In this document: piece by piece, positions 18,208-25,206 of the stretch
Layout: every line of letters starts with the position of its first letter
How positions within the stretch are numbered: position 1 is the first letter of the stretch
DNA from: Acidobacteriota bacterium
GTDB taxonomy: Bacteria; Actinomycetota; Acidimicrobiia; Acidimicrobiales; Palsa-688
Assembly (NCBI GenBank): GCA_028876385.1
Contig: JAGWSF010000047.1
Location: 1 to 38,704 of the forward strand
DNA: 38,704 nucleotides
Direction: 5' to 3'
Position numbers and translations under genes: made by a program
Notes under the pieces: model-generated
Database searches by the model: none
Told to the model about the DNA's origin: nothing
Seen by the model: only the letters and a program-made list of their open reading frames with translations

Positions 18208-18843
18208 GTGACCATGTCGAGTGGCCGTGTCCGGGTGCACATAGAAGCGTCCGACCCGGTGTCGGCCATGGGCATCGGGGGGGAGCTGCGCCTCCGGCCC
18301 GACGTGCTGGTCGTCGACCCGGCCGAGCAGCCGGGCGCCGACGTGATCGTGCTGGTGAGCGATGATGTCGACGGCGCCACCTGCACCCGGTTGCGAACCC
18401 TGCAGCGGGACGGCTGCGCCCGGGTCGTCCTCGTGGTCACCCGCCTCGAGGACGCCGGGCTCCTGGCGGCCGTGGAGGCCGGGGCGTGCGGCATCCTGCG
18501 CCGGTCCGAGGCCTGCGCCGAGCGCATCGCCGAGGCCGTGATGACCGCGGCGCGCGGCGACGGGTCGGTACCCCCCGACCTCCTCGGACGTCTCCTCAGC
18601 CAGGTCAGCCGCCTGCAGCGCCACGTGCTGGCCCCCCGGGGACTGTCGCTCAACGGCTTCACCGAGCGGGAGGTGGACGTACTGCGGCTCCTCTCCGAGG
18701 GATGGGACACCTCGGAGATCGCCTCCAAGCTGGCCTACAGCGAGCGAACCGTGAAGAACGTGATCCACGACATCACGAGCCGCCTTCAGCTGCGCAACCG
18801 GGCTCACGCCGTCGCCTACGCCATGCGGGCCGGCGTGATTTGA
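18208..18843 (+). CDS. LuxR/NarL-type transcriptional regulator with degenerate receiver
   Basis: 211 aa from the GTG at 18208, chosen because AGGGG lies 5 nt upstream; GTG 18202 overlaps that SD, and ATG 18214 is also possible. The C-terminal ~60 residues are a GerE-type helix-turn-helix (FTEREVDVLRLLSEG, EIASKLAYSERTVKNVIHDI, RNRAHAVAYAMRAGVI). The N-terminal part aligns with a response-regulator receiver (AAVEAGACGILRR is the usual alpha4-beta5 region) but lacks the phosphorylation pocket: the position of the acceptor Asp after DVIVL is Val, the acidic pair of beta1 is weakened, and the beta5 Lys is Arg. It is therefore probably not phosphorylated. It lies directly upstream of the CIS operon and is the best candidate for its direct regulator. 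Confidence 0.88.
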   Translation: MTMSSGRVRVHIEASDPVSAMGIGGELRLRPDVLVVDPAEQPGADVIVLVSDDVDGATCTRLRTLQRDGCARVVLVVTRLEDAGLLAAVEAGACGILRRSEACAERIAEAVMTAARGDGSVPPDLLGRLLSQVSRLQRHVLAPRGLSLNGFTEREVDVLRLLSEGWDTSEIASKLAYSERTVKNVIHDITSRLQLRNRAHAVAYAMRAGVI

Positions 18844-18863
18844 TCACCTCCGGGCGTCCCCCG

Positions 18864-18891
18864 CTGCCCTTTCGGGCAGACAGTGCTGCCC
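18864..18891 (+). promoter_or_regulatory. Palindromic operator candidate upstream of the CIS cap gene (site A)
   Basis: CTGCCC (18864-18869), spacer TTTC, GGGCAG (18874-18879) is a perfect 6+6 inverted repeat. A third CTGCCC half-site follows at 18886-18891, 22 bp after the first. The same palindrome with the same spacer length occurs upstream of the sheath gene (22389-22404). It sits about 60-85 bp before the GTG start of the DUF4255 gene. Confidence 0.6.
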
Positions 18892-18949
18892 CCATGACCC
18901 TCCCCGCTCGCCCCTCGGTGCAGCCCTGTTTCGGTCAGGATCGACGGCT

Positions 18950-19666
18950 GTGATCAACGAGGTCGACGAGACCCTGCGCGCCGTGGTGAAGAGCGAGATT
19001 CTGAGCGGGACAGACGTGGACGTGGTGTTCGACGCCCCGACGCGCGACTGGGCCTCGCGCCGCAACAAGCCCACCCTCGACCTTTACCTCTACGACATCC
19101 GCGAGGACCTGCGGCGCCGGGAGACCGGGTTCATCGAGCGCCGCAACGAGAAGGGCATCGTCGAGGAGCGGCGCGAGCTGCCCCGCTTCTTCAAGCTCTC
19201 CTACCTGATCACGGCCTGGACGCAGCGCCCCGAGGACGAGCACCGTCTCCTGTCGGCGGCCCTGGGCCTGTTCATGCGCTACGACTACATCCCCCCCGAC
19301 TACATGACCGCCATCCTGCGCGAGACCGAAGCGCCGCTCCTGGTCCAGATCGCCTACCCGCCGCCGGAGAACCGGCAGGTCTCCGACGTGTGGTCGTCGC
19401 TCGGCGGGGACCTCAAGCCGTCGGTCGATCTGGTCATCACCTTGCCCATCCGACCCGACCTGTTCCTCGAGGTGGCCCGGGCGGTCCTGGCCCCGCTCCG
19501 GCTCCACACCACCGCCCAGAAGACCCTCGTCGCCGACGACGGGTACCGTCAGCTGAGCCCGGCCGACCAGTCGGAACCCGCCGAAGAGGAGGACCCGGCC
19601 GCGACATCGGCCCCGGTCCGGGCTGGGGGTCGCCCCAGGCGCGGTGGCGCCGCCTCGGGCAAGTGA
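18950..19666 (+). CDS. DUF4255 / Pvc16-like CIS cap protein
   Basis: 238 aa. It begins VINEVDETLRAVV and contains KPTLDLYLYDIREDLRRR, LSYLITAWTQRPEDEHRLLS and SVDLVITLPIRPDLFL, the pattern of the DUF4255 (Pvc16 N-terminal) family. In eCIS and T6SS-like particles this family terminates the tube/sheath at the distal end. The ~45-residue C-terminal tail is charged and Gly/Ala/Arg-rich, probably disordered. The GTG at 18950 has AGGA about 9 nt upstream. It is the first gene of the CIS operon and overlaps the ATPase start (GTGA). Family assignment is by recognition of motifs, not a search. Confidence 0.88.
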   Translation: MINEVDETLRAVVKSEILSGTDVDVVFDAPTRDWASRRNKPTLDLYLYDIREDLRRRETGFIERRNEKGIVEERRELPRFFKLSYLITAWTQRPEDEHRLLSAALGLFMRYDYIPPDYMTAILRETEAPLLVQIAYPPPENRQVSDVWSSLGGDLKPSVDLVITLPIRPDLFLEVARAVLAPLRLHTTAQKTLVADDGYRQLSPADQSEPAEEEDPAATSAPVRAGGRPRRGGAASGK

Positions 19667-21792
19667 CCGCCGAGGCGGCGCCCGGCCCGGCGCCGGCGCC
19701 GGGCCGGCTGCGCGCCGTCCAACCCTCGGCGTCGTACCTGCTGGCCCGCCTGGCCGTCGTGGAGGGCCGGGTCCGGGCGCTGGTCGCCCGACGCCGCCGC
19801 GACGACCCGGCGCCTGACGACCCCTTCCGGGGCCTGTACATCTCCGACGAGCAGGTGGACCGCATCCTCGCCGCCGGGACGGCGTCGAGGGTCATCGACT
19901 GGGACGACGGATCGGCGCTGGACGATCTCGAAGAGGAGGCGGCGGCGCTCGAGGCCGCCGGGGGGGCCATCCGTCTGCGGGCACTGGCCCGCCGGGCCAA
20001 CCTCGACGACCTCGACATCGATCTGCTGCTCGTGGCCCTGGCCCCGGACCTCGACGTGCGCTTCGAGCGTCTCTACGGCTACCTGAACGATGACGTGTCC
20101 CGCCGGCGGGCCTCCGTGGCCCTGGCCATCGAGCTCACCGGGACTTCGCCGTGGTCGGCCGAGGCCCGGTCCCGGCTCTCCCCGAGCGGCGCCCTGATCC
20201 GCAACGGGATGGTCGCGGTGGAAGACACCGACCGGCCTTTTCTGTCGAGGACCCTGAAGGTGCCCGACCGGGTGGCCGCCCACCTGCTCGGCGGCGACGA
20301 GCCCGACCCCGAGGTGGGCCCCCTGCTCGACGCACCGATAGGGCGGCCCTCGGGCCGGTTGACCGACGCCCTGGCCGCCGCCCTGAGGCAGGGCGTCGGC
20401 CTGGTCTACCTGCGCGAGAAGGCCGGGGCGTCGGCCGCCGCGGCGGCCGCCGCGGCCCTCGAGTCGACCGGCCGGACGCCGGTCGTGCTGGACCTGCGCC
20501 GGGTTCCCCCCGACGACCTGGCCCGGCTGGTCCACCTGGTCCGTCGGGAAGCCCTCCTAGAGGGGGGTGGCATCGTCGCCGGTCCGCTCGACGTCATCGA
20601 GGACCGGGCCGGGAGCACGACGCGGGCCTTGACAGGGGTGGTCGAAGGGGTACACAGCGCCGAGGCCGTCCCCCTGGTCCTCTACGGGCGCATCGGTTGG
20701 GAACCGGCCTGGAGCCGTGGCGTTCCGCTCCTCGCGGAGGTGGAACCCGAACCGGCCGCCGCCCGGCTCGACTTCTGGCGCCAGCGCCTCGGTGAGGCCT
20801 CCGACGCCATCTCCGGCACCGAGGTGGCGGGACAGTTCCTCCTGTCGTCGGATCAGGTGGCCCGGGCCGTCGACGCGGCCCGCCTGCACGCCCTGATGGA
20901 CGGTGGTGAGGTCCGCGCCGAGCACCTGCGCTCCGGGGCCCGGGCCCAGAACGGGGCCGGTCTCGAGCGCCTGTCGAGGCGGATCCATCCCAACGTCGGC
21001 TGGGACGATCTGGTGCTGGCGTCGTCCACTGCCGACGCCCTGCAGGAGCTGGCGGCCCGGGCCCGCCAGCGCCCCCGGGTGCTCGACGAGTGGGGTATGC
21101 GGCCGGGCGGCGGGAGGGGGCGGGGCATAACCGTCCTGTTCGCGGGTGACTCGGGGACGGGCAAGACGATGTCGGCCGAGGTCGTCGCCGGCGACCTCGG
21201 CCTCGATCTGTACACCGTCAACCTGGCCACCGTCGTGGACAAGTACGTCGGTGAGACCGAGAAGAACCTGGAACGGATCTTCACCGAGGCCGACGGGGTC
21301 AACGCCGTGCTGCTCTTCGACGAGGCCGACGCCATCTTCGGCAAACGTTCCGAGGTGAAAGACGCCAACGACCGCTACGCCAACATCGAGGTGGCCTACC
21401 TCCTGCAGCGCATGGAGACCTTCGACGGGATCGCCATCCTGGCCACCAACCTGCGGGCCAACGTGGACGACGCCTTCGCTCGGCGCCTCGATCTGATCGT
21501 CGACTTCCCGAGCCCCGACGAGCACCTGCGGAGGGCCCTGTGGGACCGTTGCCTGTCGGCCGGTGTGCCCCGGGGCGACGATCTCGACCTGGACTTCTGC
21601 GCCCGCTCGTTCGAGCTGTCGGGTGGCAACATCCGAAGCATCGCCGTCACCGCCGCCTACGCCGCCGCCGAGTCCGGTCGCCCCGTGGCCATGCTCGACC
21701 TGATCCGGGCCATCCAGCAGGAGTACCGCAAGCTGGGCCGGCTGGTGGTCCCCGGGGAGTTCGGCCGCTACTTCGCCCTGTTGGAGGCCTGA
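19663..21792 (+). CDS. CIS-associated AAA+ ATPase (Pvc15-like)
   Basis: 709 aa from GTG 19663, which overlaps the upstream stop (GTGA); the reading frame is open further upstream but that part reads through the DUF4255 gene. The N-terminal ~400 residues are a helical domain plus a degenerate ATPase-like region (LDLRRVPPDDL, IVAGPLDVIEDR). The C-terminal AAA+ domain is intact: Walker A GDSGTGKT 495-502, Walker B LLFDEAD 550-556, sensor-1 Asn596 in LATN, and an Arg finger in FARRLD (R607/R608). ATPases of this kind are conserved in eCIS loci. They are thought to act in assembly, tape-measure handling or loading, in the cytoplasm. It overlaps the next gene by TGATG. Confidence 0.9.
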   Translation: MTAEAAPGPAPAPGRLRAVQPSASYLLARLAVVEGRVRALVARRRRDDPAPDDPFRGLYISDEQVDRILAAGTASRVIDWDDGSALDDLEEEAAALEAAGGAIRLRALARRANLDDLDIDLLLVALAPDLDVRFERLYGYLNDDVSRRRASVALAIELTGTSPWSAEARSRLSPSGALIRNGMVAVEDTDRPFLSRTLKVPDRVAAHLLGGDEPDPEVGPLLDAPIGRPSGRLTDALAAALRQGVGLVYLREKAGASAAAAAAAALESTGRTPVVLDLRRVPPDDLARLVHLVRREALLEGGGIVAGPLDVIEDRAGSTTRALTGVVEGVHSAEAVPLVLYGRIGWEPAWSRGVPLLAEVEPEPAAARLDFWRQRLGEASDAISGTEVAGQFLLSSDQVARAVDAARLHALMDGGEVRAEHLRSGARAQNGAGLERLSRRIHPNVGWDDLVLASSTADALQELAARARQRPRVLDEWGMRPGGGRGRGITVLFAGDSGTGKTMSAEVVAGDLGLDLYTVNLATVVDKYVGETEKNLERIFTEADGVNAVLLFDEADAIFGKRSEVKDANDRYANIEVAYLLQRMETFDGIAILATNLRANVDDAFARRLDLIVDFPSPDEHLRRALWDRCLSAGVPRGDDLDLDFCARSFELSGGNIRSIAVTAAYAAAESGRPVAMLDLIRAIQQEYRKLGRLVVPGEFGRYFALLEA

Positions 21793-22364
21793 TGGCCGGC
21801 GCGGTGGGAGGTTCGGACGGGCCGGCCGGTCACGCGCCGCTGCGGCGAGGTCGGCATCCGGTCCCGGCCGTCACCAAGACCGACGGGTCATCGAAGTCCG
21901 GCGACGTCGACTCGCTGGAGTGGCAGAAGCGCTTCGGTAACGCCGCCGTCGGGTCGGTCCTCGGACCGTCGCGCGGCGATCTCGTCCGCCGAGTGGTGGG
22001 CTCACCGGGGCGGCCCATGGAAGCCGACGCCCGCAAGCTGGTCGAGGAGACCACCGGCGCCGACGCATCGGGTATCAGGGTCCACGACGGGCCCAAGGCC
22101 GCCCGGGCGGCGGACGCCGTGAACGCCGAGATGTTCGCCTCGGGAGACCATCTGGTCGCCCCCAAGGGTCTGGACGTCACCACCCGCGAGGGTGCCTTCA
22201 AGACCATCCATGAGGTGCACCACATCGTCAACCAGCAGCGCAAGGGGCCGGTCGAGGGCACCGAGACCGGGGACGGCCTGAAGATCTCCGACCCCGGTGA
22301 CCGCCACGAGCAGGAAGCCAACCGGGTGGCGGCGCGCGCCGTCAGCCACCACTTCGGCACCTGA
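21792..22364 (+). CDS. DUF4157 (eCIS core domain) protein with HEVHH motif
   Basis: 190 aa from ATG 21792, overlapping the ATPase stop by one base. It has the DUF4157 pattern: GRPMEADARKLVEETTGADA, SGIRVHDGPKAARAADAVNA, a zinc-protease-like TIHEVHHIVNQ (HExxH), and DPGDRHEQEANRVAARAV at the C-terminus. The N-terminal ~60 residues are Gly/Arg-rich and probably flexible. DUF4157 proteins are the commonest accessory proteins of eCIS loci and are suspected to be effectors or their carriers. Whether this one is an active protease is unknown; the usual HELTH is HEVHH here, which keeps both His and the Glu. It is the last gene before the sheath promoter. Confidence 0.85.
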   Translation: MAGAVGGSDGPAGHAPLRRGRHPVPAVTKTDGSSKSGDVDSLEWQKRFGNAAVGSVLGPSRGDLVRRVVGSPGRPMEADARKLVEETTGADASGIRVHDGPKAARAADAVNAEMFASGDHLVAPKGLDVTTREGAFKTIHEVHHIVNQQRKGPVEGTETGDGLKISDPGDRHEQEANRVAARAVSHHFGT

Positions 22365-22367
22365 CTG

Positions 22368-22404
22368 CTGCCCCTTGAGGCACATCTGCTGCCCGATAGG
22401 GCAG
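22368..22404 (+). promoter_or_regulatory. Palindromic operator candidate upstream of the sheath gene (site B)
   Basis: CTGCCC (22389-22394), GATA, GGGCAG (22399-22404) is a perfect 6+6 inverted repeat with the same geometry as site A. An imperfect copy lies 21 bp upstream: CTGCCC 22368-22373, CTTG, AGGCAC, with 4 of 6 right-arm bases kept. The 131-bp gap before the sheath ATG also carries a strong ribosome site, AGGAGGAGG (22484-22492), implying a separate strong transcription start for the structural genes. Confidence 0.6.
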
Positions 22405-22495
22405 TTACTGTTTCCCGTACACCCGCCCTCCTGCACCTTCCGGCCGGACGGTCGGAGGGTGCATTCTCTGAGGGACCGTCACTAGGAGGAGGCAC

Positions 22496-24037
22496 ATGCC
22501 GACCTATCTGTCCCCGGGCGTCTACGTCGAGGAAACCGATTCGGGCGCTCGGCCCATCGAGGGCGTGGGCACCGCCGTCGCCGCCTTCGTCGGCCTGGCC
22601 AGCGCCGGACCGTTCAACACCCCGACGTTGGTGACCAACTGGAGCCAGTTCACCACCACCTTCGGCGACTTCGTCGCCGGCTCCTACCTCCACCACTCCG
22701 TCTACGGGTACTTCCAGAACGGTGGGGGCGCCTGCTACGTCGTGCGCATCGGTGGTGAGGCCGCCGCTCCGGCCAACGCCCGGGCCGAGTTGACCGCCGC
22801 CACCGGCGGAGCCGCAGGAGCCAGCGCCGGGGCTTTCCGGGTGCAGGCCCTCACCGAAGGCAGCGGCGGCAACGACATCTCCGTGGAGATCGCCGACACG
22901 ACCGCTGAGGGAGCCCCCGAGGACGCCTTCAAGCTGATCGTGAAGAAGGGCAGCCGGGTCGAGGAGACCTTCGACAACCTCTCGCCCAAGAAGGGCAAGC
23001 AGAACGTCGCCACCGTCGTCAACGCCCAGTCCAAGCTGATCCGCATCGAGGATCTCGGCGTCGCCGCCGAGTCGGTGGCACGGGGCACTGTGGCCCTGTC
23101 GGGTGGCGGCCTGCCGGCCACCACCAGCCTGGCCCCCGACGACTACGTCGGAGACTCCTCCGACCGCACCGGCTTCGGTGGCCTCGAGGCGGTGGACGAG
23201 ATCACCATGGTGTGCGTGCCCGACCTCATGTCGGCCTACCAGAACGGCATGATCGACATGGAGGGCGTGCAGGCCGTGCAGCTGGCCATGATCGCCCACT
23301 GCGAGCTCATGGGCGACCGGGTCGCCATCTTGGATCCGCCCCCGGGGCTCAACGCCCAGCAGATCAAGGAATGGCGGGTTGACAAGGCCGGCTACGACTC
23401 CAAGTACGCCGCCCTCTACTGGCCGTGGATCAAGGTCATGGACCCGGCGACGGGCACCAACCAGTTCGTCCCCCCGAGCGGCCACATGGCCGGTATCTGG
23501 GGTCGCACCGACGACACCCGAGGGGTGCACAAGGCTCCGGCCAACGAGGTGGTGCGCGGCGCCATCAACCTCGAGCTCAACATCACCAAGAACGAGCACG
23601 ACCTGCTCAACCCGGTCGGCATCAACTGCATCCGGGCCTTCCCCGGGCGCGGCATCCGGGTGTGGGGCGCCCGGACCCTCTCGTCCGACCCGGCCTGGCG
23701 CTACCTGAACGTCCGGCGGCTGTTCAACTACCTGGAGGAGTCGATCCTCAACGGCACCGACTGGGTGGTGTTCGAGCCCAATGACTACGCCCTGTGGTCC
23801 AAGATCCGCCGCACCATCTCCGGCTTCTTGGTCAACGAGTGGCGCAAGGGTGCGCTGTTCGGCCTTTCGCCGGCCGAGGCCTTCTACGTCAAGTGCGACG
23901 CCGAGACCAACCCGGCCGAGGGTATCGATGCCGGGCAGGTCGTCTGCGAGATCGGGATCGCTCCGGTCAAGCCGGCCGAGTTCGTGATCTTCCGTCTGTC
24001 CCAGTACTCGGGCGGCGCCGCCCTAGTGAACGAGTAG
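22496..24037 (+). CDS. CIS contractile sheath protein
   Basis: 513 aa, a usual length for phage/CIS sheaths. It begins MPTYLSPGVYVEETDSGARP, the classic sheath N-terminus, and has VAAFVGLASAGP, TLVTNWSQFTTTFGDF, GGGACYVVRI and, near the end, RIRVWGARTLSS-like sequence (actual GRGIRVWGARTLSSDPAWRY), a highly conserved sheath C-terminal signature, followed by YLNVRRLFNYLEESI. It polymerises around the inner tube and contracts to drive it. The strongest SD of the region (AGGAGGAGG, 3 nt before ATG) agrees with high expression. The tube gene follows 22 bp later. Confidence 0.97.
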   Translation: MPTYLSPGVYVEETDSGARPIEGVGTAVAAFVGLASAGPFNTPTLVTNWSQFTTTFGDFVAGSYLHHSVYGYFQNGGGACYVVRIGGEAAAPANARAELTAATGGAAGASAGAFRVQALTEGSGGNDISVEIADTTAEGAPEDAFKLIVKKGSRVEETFDNLSPKKGKQNVATVVNAQSKLIRIEDLGVAAESVARGTVALSGGGLPATTSLAPDDYVGDSSDRTGFGGLEAVDEITMVCVPDLMSAYQNGMIDMEGVQAVQLAMIAHCELMGDRVAILDPPPGLNAQQIKEWRVDKAGYDSKYAALYWPWIKVMDPATGTNQFVPPSGHMAGIWGRTDDTRGVHKAPANEVVRGAINLELNITKNEHDLLNPVGINCIRAFPGRGIRVWGARTLSSDPAWRYLNVRRLFNYLEESILNGTDWVVFEPNDYALWSKIRRTISGFLVNEWRKGALFGLSPAEAFYVKCDAETNPAEGIDAGQVVCEIGIAPVKPAEFVIFRLSQYSGGAALVNE

Positions 24038-24059
24038 AGACCAAGGAGCTATAGGAACC

Positions 24060-24512
24060 ATGGCAGGATTTTCCGACTACGACTCAGCCGGTACCCACAA
24101 GTTCGGTTTCACCATCGACGGCATCGAGAGCCGCAGCATCAAGTCGGTGGACGGCCTCTCGATGAAGCTCGAGAAGGTGGAGACCAAGTCCAACACCCTC
24201 GACGGCAAGCCGGTCCACAAGGTGTGGGCCGGTAACCGGGTCTACCTCGGCCAGCTCAACATCACCCGAGTGATGACCGACGACCCGAGCTGGGACGTGT
24301 GGTTCAACATGGCGGTCAAGGACGTCAAGACGGCCCGCAAGAACGGGGTGGTCTCGGTCTACAACCAGGAGGGACTCCCCACCCGGGAGTACACCTTCAA
24401 GAACGCCTGGCCGATCGAGCTCAAGGTGACCAACATGAACGCCTCGACCTCGTCGCCCATCGAGGAGACCATCACCATCGTCTACGAGGAACTAGTTGCC
24501 ACCAACGGGTGA
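24060..24512 (+). CDS. CIS inner tube protein (gp19-like, Hcp fold)
   Basis: 150 aa, normal for a tube protein. Hallmarks are FGFTIDGIESRSIKSVDGLS, WDVWFNMAVKDVKTARKNG (the loop before the second sheet), SVYNQEGLPTREYTFKNAWP and a C-terminal EETITIVYEEL. It forms hexameric rings that stack into the tube inside the sheath. AAGGAG and AGGAACC precede the ATG. The gene is directly downstream of the sheath gene and probably on the same abundant transcript. Confidence 0.96.
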   Translation: MAGFSDYDSAGTHKFGFTIDGIESRSIKSVDGLSMKLEKVETKSNTLDGKPVHKVWAGNRVYLGQLNITRVMTDDPSWDVWFNMAVKDVKTARKNGVVSVYNQEGLPTREYTFKNAWPIELKVTNMNASTSSPIEETITIVYEELVATNG

Positions 24513-24604
24513 TGCTGCCCGGTTGGTACGTCCTCGACTACGACGGATCCGTGTAGATGCGTAGAGGTTCACCTCCGCCCCAAGGGGACGAGCCGGGCGC
24601 CGAA

Positions 24605-24635
24605 GCCGCTCAGGTGCCAGTGGCACCTGAGCGGC
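24605..24635 (+). terminator. 31-bp near-perfect hairpin after the tube gene (terminator/attenuator candidate)
   Basis: Arms GCCGCTCAGGTGCCA (24605-24619) and TGGCACCTGAGCGGC (24621-24635) are perfectly complementary with a single G between them. There is no T-run, as is common in actinobacteria. It lies 92 bp after the tube stop and 11 bp before the ATG at 24647. It would reduce read-through from the abundant sheath/tube genes into the baseplate genes. Confidence 0.6.
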
Positions 24636-24646
24636 CTCCGGTCCCG

Positions 24647-25039
24647 ATGTCGCGCCCCGAGCCGTTGCGCACGGTGTTCGAGTTCGAACTGCCGCGGGGC
24701 TACCTGGACCCGGCCGGGGTGCTCCACAAGACCGGCGCAATGCGCCTGGCCACGGCGCGCGACGAACTGCTCCCGCTCTACGACGACCGGGTGCGGAGCA
24801 ACCCCGCCTACCTCACGGTGGTGCTGCTGTCCCGGGTGATCACCCGGCTCGGCACCCTCGAGGAGGACGACGTGCGGGCGTCGGTGGTGGAGAACCTGTT
24901 CGCCTCGGACCTGGCCTTCCTCCAGGACCTCTACCGGCGGATCAACACCGAGGGGCACAGCCGGGCGGCGGTCCAATGCCCCGCCTGCGGTGAGCGTTTC
25001 ACCGTCGATCTCGCCGGTGGTCGCCAGGGGGCGTCGTGA
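24647..25039 (+). CDS. gp26-like baseplate hub assembly factor with C-terminal CxxC
   Basis: 130 aa from ATG 24647 (MSRPEPLRT); an in-frame ATG at 24557 would add 30 residues, but those codons span the strong 31-bp hairpin and read as low-complexity sequence. Neither start has a good SD. The conserved core FELPRGYLDPAGVLHKTGAM, RLATARDELLPLYD, NPAYLTVVLLSRVITRLG and FASDLAFLQDLYRRIN matches the small proteins that follow the tube gene in phages and actinobacterial CIS and are likened to T4 baseplate hub assembly chaperones (gp26/gp51). It ends with one CPACG pair followed by ERFTVDL, a half zinc ribbon. It probably acts in hub assembly and may not be in the final particle. The stop overlaps the next GTG. 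Confidence 0.75.
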   Translation: MSRPEPLRTVFEFELPRGYLDPAGVLHKTGAMRLATARDELLPLYDDRVRSNPAYLTVVLLSRVITRLGTLEEDDVRASVVENLFASDLAFLQDLYRRINTEGHSRAAVQCPACGERFTVDLAGGRQGAS

Positions 25040-25200
25040 GCGTCTACCCCTCGGACCGCCTGTTCGAGGAGGTCGCCTACGTCGCCTACCACTTCCACTG
25101 GTCGCTCGACGAGATCCTCGATCTCGAACACCCCGTCCGGCAACGCTTCGTGGCCGAGATAGCCAAGATCAACCAACGATTGTCCGAAGAGAGGGAGTGA
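25036..25200 (+). CDS. 54-aa DUF6760-like CIS protein
   Basis: A small gene starting with GTG inside the previous stop (GTGA) and ending 6 bp before the next ATG. It reads VSVYPSDRLFEEVAYVAYHF, then HWSLDEILDLEHPVRQRFVA and EIAKINQRLSEERE. The pattern YP(T/S)DRL-EEVAY-AYHFHW and LDLEH matches the short DUF6760 family that occupies this position in actinobacterial CIS operons (from memory). It is likely a small helical assembly or hub accessory protein. Its coding potential is supported by overlap on both sides and by the conserved aromatic/His pattern. Confidence 0.85.
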   Translation: MSVYPSDRLFEEVAYVAYHFHWSLDEILDLEHPVRQRFVAEIAKINQRLSEERE

Positions 25201-25206
25201 TCGGCG

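Noticed and set aside
24515..24520. Single CTGCCC half-site between tube and gp26-like genes
   Set aside because: It lacks the GGGCAG partner arm. A 6-mer of this composition is common here.
24557..24646. N-terminal extension of the gp26-like gene
   Set aside because: The ATG at 24557 is in frame, but the extension spans a strong hairpin and is low complexity. ATG 24647 gives the family-like N-terminus. It is not fully excluded because neither start has a good SD.
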